A stretch of 64,000 nt of DNA from IMG/VR virus record IMGVR_UViG_3300034082_001419, positions 57,495 through 121,494 of that record, one strand, 5' to 3'. Under the pieces are notes generated by a model that ran no database searches, had not been told where the DNA came from, and saw only the letters and a list, made by a program, of their open reading frames with translations. Both the position numbers and the translations under genes were made by a program. Source of the stretch: a virus. Each line of letters opens with the position of its first letter. The first letter of the stretch is position 1. Positions 8,935-16,821 of the stretch are shown piece after piece.

Positions 8935-9087
8935 CTATTTCTTTTTAGTTGTTGCTTTAATCTTCTTTTCTTGTTTAAGCATTTGTGTAGTAGGTGCTTT
9001 ACCAGAACCTTTATTAGCTCTGATATTATCCCAAAGTCCTCTTTGAGATACACTACCATCTTTACGCTTTAACATTTGCTTTGCCAT
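8935..9087 (-). CDS. Very small basic protein (50 aa)
   Basis: It begins MAKQMLKRKDGSVSQRGLWD and ends IKATTKKK. It is in tight register between two clear genes (1-2 base gaps on either side), which supports coding. Same composition and Lys tail as its neighbours. Function unknown; probably part of the same packaged basic set. Confidence 0.6.
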   Translation of the reverse strand: MAKQMLKRKDGSVSQRGLWDNIRANKGSGKAPTTQMLKQEKKIKATTKKK

Positions 9088-9088
9088 T

Positions 9089-9706
9089 TTACTTTACTTT
9101 TTTAAGTCTAGGGTTTGCAGCTTTAGCTTTAGCACTAGCTTTTCTAGCAGATGATGCTAATATAGCTCCAGCAGCTTCTTTACTAATACCTTGTTTAGCA
9201 GCTATCTTAGATTGTACAGCTTTGAATCCTGGATGAGTAGTTCCACCTGATTTTTTATTTTCAAGTGCTTGCTTATCAAGTAATTTCTTACCTTTCATAG
9301 CACCTAAACCAAGTGCACCTATAGTAGCAACAGTTCCAAGAACTTTACCAACTACAGGTCCAACTTTACTCATTGCTCTACTTCTATTATTTTTTCTTTG
9401 TGCTTTAGCATAACCACATCCTTTTGGCTTACCAGGTCCACAACTTTCAGTCATACCACCAACTTCTGCTTTAGGTATAACTTTCTTACCAATAAGAATA
9501 TCAGCTTTAGTTATTTTACCATCTTTATTTAAATCTGGAAAAGATTTAGTAGACCCACCTTTTCTACCAAATCCCATTTGAGATGACGTACCCATATTTT
9601 CTTGAGGAATACCATACATATTAACTGGTGCTTTTGCTACTGCAGAACCACCTAATTTCATTTTCTTAGTACCTCCACAAGAAGCACATCCTAGTTTCTT
9701 TGCCAT
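9089..9706 (-). CDS. Basic protein with EF-hand-like loop and hydrophobic segment
   Basis: 205 aa. It opens MAKKLGCASCGGTKKMKLGG (CxxC). Near residues 57-70 it carries DLNKDGKITKADIL, a good match to a calcium-binding EF-hand or dockerin loop (D-x-N-x-D-G-x-I-x-x-x-D). Later SCGPGKPKGCGYAKAQRK adds another Cys pair, and VVGKVLGTVATIGALGLGAM is a Gly/Ala-rich hydrophobic segment that could insert in a membrane. The C-terminal 50 residues are Ala/Lys-rich helix. A membrane-active, ejected virion protein is one possibility (inference). Confidence 0.6.
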   Translation of the reverse strand: MAKKLGCASCGGTKKMKLGGSAVAKAPVNMYGIPQENMGTSSQMGFGRKGGSTKSFPDLNKDGKITKADILIGKKVIPKAEVGGMTESCGPGKPKGCGYAKAQRKNNRSRAMSKVGPVVGKVLGTVATIGALGLGAMKGKKLLDKQALENKKSGGTTHPGFKAVQSKIAAKQGISKEAAGAILASSARKASAKAKAANPRLKKVK

Positions 9707-9717
9707 GATCTTTCAGA

Positions 9718-9888
9718 TTAACATTTTTTACCTTTACTACCACCCATCTTCATTTTAGGTGCAGCTTGTGGTTTATTAACTTTTCCACATGATTTACCTG
9801 ATGCATTTTTTAATGCATATACTGGAGCGTTGGTTCCACCAACTCTACCTGTTGCAACTTTTTGTGCGTTTACTTTTGCGTTAGCCAT
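9718..9888 (-). CDS. Very small basic protein (56 aa)
   Basis: It begins MANAKVNAQKVATGRVGGTN and ends KMKMGGSKGKKC. The KMKMGGS tail echoes KKMKLGGSAV near the start of the next gene in the operon (9089). Hairpin 9907-9931 lies just upstream. Likely a real short gene by codon flow and spacing. Function unknown; grouped with the cargo-like cluster. Confidence 0.6.
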   Translation of the reverse strand: MANAKVNAQKVATGRVGGTNAPVYALKNASGKSCGKVNKPQAAPKMKMGGSKGKKC

Positions 9889-9906
9889 GATATATAGTTT
9901 AAAAAA

Positions 9907-9931
9907 AGTATACCAGCATTACTGGTATACT
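9907..9931 (-). terminator. Terminator after the 336-aa gene
   Basis: A perfect 10-bp stem (agtataccag with ctggtatact, 5-base loop) is followed on the minus strand by a run of seven T. Confidence 0.85.
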
Positions 9932-9941
9932 CTAGAGTTAT

Positions 9942-10952
9942 TTACATATTCCACAGTTTTTCAACTTGTGTGTTTAAATCTTTTAATACATCCTCATTTA
10001 AAGGACTTTTCAAAAACTCAATTACATCTGATACATTTCTACCAAGTAAGCTATTAGACTTAGCATGATAAATATAACCATCTGCCTTATTTATAATATA
10101 CTTAAAAAATATGGAATCTTTAACAATTGCTTTGATTTTTAATGACTCCATGTCTAAAGCAGCAGCTTCTAAGAAACCTTTTGCAGCTCTTTCTTTATTA
10201 CCTTCTGTACCTTCACCATTAATGTGTCTATCCATATTGTCATAGATAACATCATTAGGTGTATGTTTTTTATACTGTATACTTGCAGTATCAACAGACT
10301 TAGCAATGTAGAATAACTTAGTACTATTTTTATCAAATAGTTTTTGTAATTCAGCAAGTGCTTTATTTTTAAGTTTTTTGTATTCAGTTTTAATACCACT
10401 TGTCTCAGTTACTTTATCTAAGTAAAATTTTGGCGGTACTGCTTTTGATCTTGCATCATCATAACTTCTTGATATAAGTGAGAATCCACCAGCTTCAACA
10501 GCATATAGTTTTATTCTATCATATGGATTTGCAGGATCTAGAAATACTGGATCATTACCACATGACATTGTTATCTTATTCCAGAAATCTTTGTTATCTG
10601 GTTTAAGCAATTTTACCTCATTCCAGAATGTTGGACTCTCTACATCCAATACATTAGCTGCTAGTTCTTTCTCTAGTTCAGCAACGGCAATTCTGATTTC
10701 TCTTGATTTTGCAGCTTTCTCTTCTGCAGGTAATAATCTGATCTCAGGAGCAAACTCATTTAATCCTGTTACATATCTTACTACTCCATTTTGCTCTAAA
10801 CAAGCAAGTTGCTCATAATGTTTTACACCATCAAATAATGATTGGCCATAATGTTCTAATCCCATGTTTGACATTGAATTGTCAAAGTAAGGTTTGATTG
10901 AGATCTTGTTACTCTTGTTTGTGTTAAATACTTCTACGTGTGTAAAGTCCAT
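9942..10952 (-). CDS. Phage protein downstream of capsid gene, unassigned (336 aa)
   Basis: 336 aa, mostly helical. An early Glu/Lys-rich stretch (LPAEEKAAKSREIRIAVAEL) precedes FWNEVKLLKPDNKDFWNKI, and a Lys-rich middle (IKTEYKKLKNKALAELQKLF) follows. It ends VEKLWNM. It sits alone between two strong terminators (10992-11025 and 9907-9931), so it is a separate transcription unit. No catalytic motif is evident. I infer a head-associated or co-packaged protein from its position next to the capsid gene. Confidence 0.55.
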   Translation of the reverse strand: MDFTHVEVFNTNKSNKISIKPYFDNSMSNMGLEHYGQSLFDGVKHYEQLACLEQNGVVRYVTGLNEFAPEIRLLPAEEKAAKSREIRIAVAELEKELAANVLDVESPTFWNEVKLLKPDNKDFWNKITMSCGNDPVFLDPANPYDRIKLYAVEAGGFSLISRSYDDARSKAVPPKFYLDKVTETSGIKTEYKKLKNKALAELQKLFDKNSTKLFYIAKSVDTASIQYKKHTPNDVIYDNMDRHINGEGTEGNKERAAKGFLEAAALDMESLKIKAIVKDSIFFKYIINKADGYIYHAKSNSLLGRNVSDVIEFLKSPLNEDVLKDLNTQVEKLWNM

Positions 10953-10991
10953 TTTGTGTTGGTTTTAAAATGTTTATAATTGTAAATATAT

Positions 10992-11025
10992 AAAAAAAGG
11001 AGGAGAATTAACCCCTCCTTTTTTT
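10992..11025. terminator. Strong terminator after the capsid gene
   Basis: A perfect 12-bp stem of aaaaaaaggagg with cctccttttttt and a 10-base loop. The A/T tracts on both sides could make it work in either direction; only the minus-strand use is needed here. Confidence 0.9.
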
Positions 11026-11042
11026 ATTTCTAGTTTGACATA

Positions 11043-12659
11043 TTAGAATGATCCACCAGTGATAGGATTTCTCATAACAATTTTCAATACTTTAGTTGGA
11101 TCTTTAACCCAAATAGCTGGCATTGTTTGAGACATCATTACACGGTAACCGTTGAATTGTCCAGAAGATTGGAATCCTTGAGATCTACCCATGTAATCCA
11201 TTGTTCCATTTTGGTACCACCATTTCAATTGATTATCCCAAGATAATTTCAACATGTAAATGTTGTCATTAGTATTATCTGTGATATCAAAGATAATGAA
11301 TGAGTAAGAAGATAATGGGAAACCATCAATGATTGGGTTCTCAATATCATTAGTGTGAACATTATCAAATGCAGGATTCAATACAAATTTCACATTAGCC
11401 AAGAATGGTATAACGTAAGAAGTGTAAGAGAAACCAAAGTTTAAGTCCATACCTTTACCAGTGATAGCACCGATATCAGCAGCTTGAATCAATAAACCTG
11501 AAGAAATAGCTTCTTGTTTAATTGCTTCATTAACCATTCTCATACCACCCATACCTGTTTGAACAACAAGTTGACGTTTAGGATCTGGTCCTTGGAACTC
11601 AACCTTACCATTGAAGAAGTTATATAACTCTCCTCTGAATAAATCTAAGTTGAAGTTGTTTTTGTTGTAGATACGTTTGAAAGAGTTATCTAACTGTTTC
11701 CACAAACCTACTGATAATCTTACATCATCTGGTCCGTCTTGACGTACTCTACCCCCGTGACCCCACATAAGGTAAGTCTCAATATCAGAAGCAATCTTAG
11801 TTAAGTGAGCAGCCTCCATGTTAGTTAAGAAAGTTCTTGATAAATCACCATTATCAAATGCTTTTTTAACTGAGTCTTTACCCATTACTTTAACCATATC
11901 ATCCAAAGATGAAATAGATGGATCTAATCCTTTCAAGTGAGATCTCCAGATTTCAGTTACAGGAACTGTACCATCTGCATTCATACCACCTTTGATCATT
12001 AAATCTGCTCTAGAAGAGATAGAGTAATGAACGTGAGCTTCAGCACCACCAACAAAGTTATAGTATTCACGGAATCCTGTGTTAGTTTGGATGTCTGAGA
12101 ATCTCTCACCATACTCACCTCTAGCAGAACCTTTACGGAATACTTTAGTACCATTAGCTAAATAAGCATTATCAATGTACTTGTAGTTATCATTGTTAAC
12201 TAACTGAACTGTATAGATAAATCCATCACCAATTGGTAAGATATCATCTGCAGTAATGTACATCTCAACTCCATTGTATTTGTCATAGGTAATAATATCA
12301 CCATGTCCAAATTCTCTTTTGTTAAGTTTGATTTTGAAAGTTGTACCTTCAATACCTTTAGCTGAGTTGTTAGGCTCAATATCTTCTACTATGTAAGGAA
12401 GATCAATTGATACCGGAGTTTGCCATTTGTACTCACCTCTTGCGTTATCTACATTGATAACATTTTTTCCACCAAAAGAAGACAACTGGTATAAAGGCAT
12501 TTCAACTTTTTGAGCCATAGCCCATAAGTCTACTGGACCTAAATCCATTGGTTCTGCATCTTTTAGCATGTTTTGTAAATGGTAAGAATCAACATGTGAA
12601 CTAGCATTGTATGCCGTATCACGTAGGAAAATACCATTATTTAATACTGGAGTTGCCAT
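11043..12659 (-). CDS. Putative major capsid protein
   Basis: 538 aa, with no Cys at all in contrast to the Cys-rich tail genes. The assignment rests on position (terminase, portal, acidic scaffold-like gene, then this gene), size in the range of crAss-like capsid proteins, its own strong terminator, and to the eye a codon choice richer in C-ending codons than its neighbours, as expected for the most abundant protein. It starts MATPVLNNGIFLRDTAYNAS. Late sequence includes VLKIVMRNPITGGSF at the C-terminus. The HK97 fold cannot be seen directly from sequence. Confidence 0.75.
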   Translation of the reverse strand: MATPVLNNGIFLRDTAYNASSHVDSYHLQNMLKDAEPMDLGPVDLWAMAQKVEMPLYQLSSFGGKNVINVDNARGEYKWQTPVSIDLPYIVEDIEPNNSAKGIEGTTFKIKLNKREFGHGDIITYDKYNGVEMYITADDILPIGDGFIYTVQLVNNDNYKYIDNAYLANGTKVFRKGSARGEYGERFSDIQTNTGFREYYNFVGGAEAHVHYSISSRADLMIKGGMNADGTVPVTEIWRSHLKGLDPSISSLDDMVKVMGKDSVKKAFDNGDLSRTFLTNMEAAHLTKIASDIETYLMWGHGGRVRQDGPDDVRLSVGLWKQLDNSFKRIYNKNNFNLDLFRGELYNFFNGKVEFQGPDPKRQLVVQTGMGGMRMVNEAIKQEAISSGLLIQAADIGAITGKGMDLNFGFSYTSYVIPFLANVKFVLNPAFDNVHTNDIENPIIDGFPLSSYSFIIFDITDNTNDNIYMLKLSWDNQLKWWYQNGTMDYMGRSQGFQSSGQFNGYRVMMSQTMPAIWVKDPTKVLKIVMRNPITGGSF

Positions 12660-12691
12660 TTTTACTTATTTATTTATTTATATTATTTATT

Positions 12692-13948
12692 TTAAAATCT
12701 TTTAAACATATTATTTCCAGGTGTTCTAGAAATTGTATTGTTGTTTGAAGTTGTTTTTCTACTAGCAGGTTTTTCATCTACTGTATTTGAAGAAGATATT
12801 TTCTTAGCTTCTTCAGTCTTCAACATTCTAACAGTTTTTTCAGTTGCTGCCTTAGTACCTTGGTCTTTGATCTTAGCTCTGTATCCTTCTGGATCAGCTA
12901 ATAACCATAATGCCTCAGCAATAAGATCATGTCTTGGTTCTACAAACTGGTACTTCTCTAATAGGTGACCTAACATATTTGTTGGTTTACCTGATATTGA
13001 AGGATAGTTTGGTTGAACTAATCCACTGTATAACATGTTCTGTGTTTTTTTATCAAGTTTAACACCGTCAAGTTCTCCTACTGATAATACATTATATACA
13101 TTATCTGTATATTGTTTAGCAGCTTGAACTTGTTGTTCTTTTTTAGTTTCCTGTTCAGCAAGTTTTCTAGATACTATCTCTTCTTGCATTCTATCCAACT
13201 TAGGTTTAAACTGTCTAGCTTTTTGTCCTAACTTGTCTACATCTGCCCAGTCCTCAATTTCTGACTCTATTTCCTCTGGTGTACCAAAGTTAGTAGCGTA
13301 TAAGTATTGTCTTGCAATTTCTGCTTGGTGATTCTCATCATCAGCATCTAATTCAAATACTTCTTCTACTTGAGCAAGTGTTCTAAATAAACCTTTTAAA
13401 TCTTGTCCACCATCTGCTACATATTTAGCTGCAGTTTTCAATTCATCAGGTAAAGCATTAAAAAAGTCTTTAGGTGCATCTTCTTTTATCTTTCTTTCTT
13501 TCTCTTGAAAGTTAGCTTCAAATAACTCTCTAAAATCTTTAGTAGTATACTCTTCTAAATCTTTATCATCATCAAAGCCAAAAAGAGTACCTTCTTCAAT
13601 CATCTTAGTTGCTAACTCATATAAACCTGACTTATCTACTTTAGGTCTACCTTTGTTACCTGCTTCTTCTTCCTGAGAAATAAGTCCATCCAATTCATCA
13701 ATTGTTTCTTGGACTTCTTCCTTAGTAATGATTTGCTCTGCTGTATCTGGTTTACTTGTTATACCAGTTTTACTGTCAAGGAACTCATAATCAGTTTTTG
13801 CATCTTTAGAAAAAAGAGATTTTTTCTCTTCTTCATTTTCTGGTAGCATCACGTTATCCGCACCAGGCATTCCAAATAATTCATCCAAGTTTACATCTAC
13901 CTGTGAAATGGTAGTGTTATCTTGTGTTGTTTGCTCATCAGTATTCAT
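12692..13948 (-). CDS. Putative scaffold or head-assembly protein
   Basis: 418 aa, strongly acidic and helical. The first 150 residues are Asp/Glu-rich (LDELFGMPGADNV, EEEKKSLF, DDKDLEEYTTKDF). A coiled-coil-like segment (DRMQEEIVSRKLAEQETKKEQQ) follows near residue 260. The C-terminus is Lys/Ser/Asn-rich and ends NNMFKRF. Position between portal and capsid, composition and length fit an internal scaffold. No protease motif is seen. Confidence 0.6.
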   Translation of the reverse strand: MNTDEQTTQDNTTISQVDVNLDELFGMPGADNVMLPENEEEKKSLFSKDAKTDYEFLDSKTGITSKPDTAEQIITKEEVQETIDELDGLISQEEEAGNKGRPKVDKSGLYELATKMIEEGTLFGFDDDKDLEEYTTKDFRELFEANFQEKERKIKEDAPKDFFNALPDELKTAAKYVADGGQDLKGLFRTLAQVEEVFELDADDENHQAEIARQYLYATNFGTPEEIESEIEDWADVDKLGQKARQFKPKLDRMQEEIVSRKLAEQETKKEQQVQAAKQYTDNVYNVLSVGELDGVKLDKKTQNMLYSGLVQPNYPSISGKPTNMLGHLLEKYQFVEPRHDLIAEALWLLADPEGYRAKIKDQGTKAATEKTVRMLKTEEAKKISSSNTVDEKPASRKTTSNNNTISRTPGNNMFKRF

Positions 13949-13965
13949 ATGTTGGTCTTTATGTT

Positions 13966-13983
13966 ACTATAAATAATATAACT
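13966..13983 (-). promoter_or_regulatory. Candidate late promoter (TATATTATt variant)
   Basis: The minus strand reads AGTTATATTATTTATAGT, about 18 bases upstream of the scaffold-like gene. It is a weaker member of the TATATTATA family and would drive scaffold plus capsid. Confidence 0.4.
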
Positions 13984-14061
13984 ATTTTTTTACAAATAAA
14001 CTTCTAAAATTTAAAATAGACTATTTTTATTTTTTCATTTTTGGCATTATATAGCTAAATC

Positions 14062-16815
14062 TTATTTCTTCTTATTATCTGTTTTACTTTTTGTATCAAA
14101 CTTGTTCTTATTTTCTCTAGCAATCTGTAATTGTTTATCTGCTATAGACTGTTGAACTTGTAGTTTTTCTCTTTCAAGTTGATTCTTTTGACCATCTGCA
14201 GACATACGGTTAGACTCTTTTTGTCTTTCTAAACTCATTTGACTAGTAAATTGTTCAGACTTTTGTATATCTCTCATACTATCAGTAAAGTCTGACATTT
14301 GATTTTGATTAATATCTTGAGTAGCACCAAATCCTGCAGCTCTAATTTCAGCAACAAGTATATCTCTTTGTCTATCTTTCTCTGCTCTCATATCTGCACC
14401 CTCAGCTTTAAGTTTTTCTTCTTGAGCTTTAGCCTGTAATGCTTGATCTTGCATTTGTTGTTGATGTTGCATTTCTTGATCTTTCTGAGCTTTAATTTTA
14501 GCTTCAGAATCTTTAAGCACTGTATTTAACTCAGCAATACTTTCTGATTGTACTAATTTACCTAAGTCATATATTGATGCACCAGTAGTATTATTGTTTA
14601 ATGCCATACCTTTTAACTGCTCAAGTACTGCTCTATAGTTTGCTTTAGTTGTAGCAAATATATTCAAGTCTCTCATAAGTAAATCTGTTCCATTAATCTG
14701 GAAGTTTACTTTCTCATCTGCTGCTGTAACATAAGTTAATCTTGCAGAAGGTTTTGTTGAGTGATAGAATTGAGCTAAGTCAGTTCTCATTTGATGTACT
14801 CTTGGCATTAAGTAATCAGAGTGTTGCATAAAGTACATTTCAGTCTGTGCATATGATGCTCCTACTGCTTGTTCAACGCCTGTTGCAGTTTGTTGAGAAA
14901 GTTGTTGACCCATTCTTTGTGGATTAATACCTATAACTTCATATGCTTGTTGTTTCATATATGTAGCTAACTGTATTCTTGACATTAACCTTGATGTTTG
15001 TTCAAGGTCTAATTTTTGAAAGTGCTGAAAGTTTAATGCATTCTCTGTATTAGTTATAGATGTATCTAATGGTAACATCTGGAAGTTCTTCATAGCTACA
15101 TAAGCTTTAGCTAAGTTGTTCTTACCCCAGTCTTCACCCATTGAGTGTCTTGGTAATGCATTCTGATCTAGTAGTATTACTGTACCTAGTTCGTCAACAA
15201 GGATATCCGCTATTTGATTGTTTACTATATTGTATCCTATCTGAAATGGTTTCATTAAATCAATCAATGCTGTAGACTTAGTATTTCTATCTGAGAATAC
15301 TGCACCCTCTACTGGTAACTTACAACCATATATAGAGTTATCTCCTTTAAATTGAAATCTTAATGGACCTATGTTTTGTTTATCTATACCAATATATAGT
15401 GGCGTAAATCCACCTGGATTATTCATACCCCAGAATGATGGAATATTTGGTCCAACTTTTATACCTCCCCATACTTCATTAATCCATATCCAATCAATGT
15501 GCTCTCCATATACTAAATTGTCTTTAGTCTTGTTCTTGAAGAGTCTTGTATCATATATTGGATTATCAGTTACTTTATAGTCTTCAGTTACTATTTCAGT
15601 TATTACTTCACCTGAGTCAGTAATTTTAGTTAAGTGACCTACTTTTCTTTGAGATTTCCAGTATCCTGTAGTTACTCTCAATAAGTATGCAGTACCTTGG
15701 TCATAATAATCTTCACCTTCTCTTAAAATATAATTGATTATATCTCCACTGTTAAAGATATTATTAGCTGCAGCTGTAGAGTATTGACGCATACCTAATG
15801 AAGGCATATTAGTATTCCAGTCATGAGACTTAGTAGCATCATAAAAAGATCCGTCATTCTGTACACCACCAATATTATATCCTGCAGATCTAATTGGATA
15901 GATAGCTTCTAATGATGCCATCTGATCCTCATTCATCATATACCCATACTTATCAATAACATCAGCTACTGTTAGCATGTCTGTTTTACCAACCCAGTTA
16001 GATTGAGATATATATCTAGCATCAGGAGATTTGTGATAGAATGTAAGTACAGGATTCCATAATTCAACATCATAATCATCTTCCATCATACGCATATGCC
16101 AGAACTCTCTATCTGTAATAAGCATATCTCTGAATCCTCTTTCTTCTAACTCATCCATTCTAAATCTTTCAACATCAACTTCATGTTGGTGAGTAGCCCA
16201 CTGTTCAACCATTGATCTGTAATCCTTTTTAAAGAATTGTTCAATCTCAGGTAATGATTTAAGTTTATCAGGATTTAATTGTTGTTGTGCTTCTTCAGAT
16301 TCAGGATCAAGACCTTGTTCTACCATTGCTGCAATAATCTTCATGCTTGCATCAGACATAAGCACATCTTCTACCATTTGTCTTTTTTGCTCCATCATCT
16401 CATTATAAGATCCTTCATCAACTGCACGGTATGATAACTTACTTGATCTTTTAGCAAACTCAGCTACAAGAACATTAATAACATTTGGGATGATAGGATA
16501 AAACTTTAACTCAAGTGCAGATGCATCTTCTTTAGTAAGAGTTTCAATTATATCTCTATAATCATTATCTTCTTCAACTATATAATCAGATTTATCTATA
16601 ACACCTTTTGCTAATTTGTAGTTCTTCATTAACCTACGGGCATTTCTTTTAATCTGTTTAAGACCATTCCACTCTAACCAGTCAAGATTCCAAGCAGCCC
16701 ACTTATCATCCTTTTCTTTTTTAGGTATAAATTGTAAAGGTTGAGTTATACTACCTAATCTATTGTGTTCTGTTTTGGCACCCTTTTTTAATTGTAAACT
16801 GTTATATACTTGCAT
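14062..16815 (-). CDS. Portal protein (crAss-like, very long)
   Basis: 917 aa, much longer than typical portals (~400-700 aa) but in line with crAss-like phages. The N-terminal third is rich in aromatic and acidic residues (DREFWHMRMMEDDYDVELW, then NPVLTFYHKSPDARY). A central region has LMKPFQIGYNIVNNQIADIL. The last ~130 residues are a Gln/Lys/Glu-rich coiled coil (QDQALQAKAQEEKLKAEGAD onward) ending KTDNKKK. It lies directly downstream of TerL with a 6-base gap. The portal forms the dodecameric DNA channel at the capsid vertex. Confidence 0.8.
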   Translation of the reverse strand: MQVYNSLQLKKGAKTEHNRLGSITQPLQFIPKKEKDDKWAAWNLDWLEWNGLKQIKRNARRLMKNYKLAKGVIDKSDYIVEEDNDYRDIIETLTKEDASALELKFYPIIPNVINVLVAEFAKRSSKLSYRAVDEGSYNEMMEQKRQMVEDVLMSDASMKIIAAMVEQGLDPESEEAQQQLNPDKLKSLPEIEQFFKKDYRSMVEQWATHQHEVDVERFRMDELEERGFRDMLITDREFWHMRMMEDDYDVELWNPVLTFYHKSPDARYISQSNWVGKTDMLTVADVIDKYGYMMNEDQMASLEAIYPIRSAGYNIGGVQNDGSFYDATKSHDWNTNMPSLGMRQYSTAAANNIFNSGDIINYILREGEDYYDQGTAYLLRVTTGYWKSQRKVGHLTKITDSGEVITEIVTEDYKVTDNPIYDTRLFKNKTKDNLVYGEHIDWIWINEVWGGIKVGPNIPSFWGMNNPGGFTPLYIGIDKQNIGPLRFQFKGDNSIYGCKLPVEGAVFSDRNTKSTALIDLMKPFQIGYNIVNNQIADILVDELGTVILLDQNALPRHSMGEDWGKNNLAKAYVAMKNFQMLPLDTSITNTENALNFQHFQKLDLEQTSRLMSRIQLATYMKQQAYEVIGINPQRMGQQLSQQTATGVEQAVGASYAQTEMYFMQHSDYLMPRVHQMRTDLAQFYHSTKPSARLTYVTAADEKVNFQINGTDLLMRDLNIFATTKANYRAVLEQLKGMALNNNTTGASIYDLGKLVQSESIAELNTVLKDSEAKIKAQKDQEMQHQQQMQDQALQAKAQEEKLKAEGADMRAEKDRQRDILVAEIRAAGFGATQDINQNQMSDFTDSMRDIQKSEQFTSQMSLERQKESNRMSADGQKNQLEREKLQVQQSIADKQLQIARENKNKFDTKSKTDNKKK

Positions 16816-16821
16816 ATCTTT

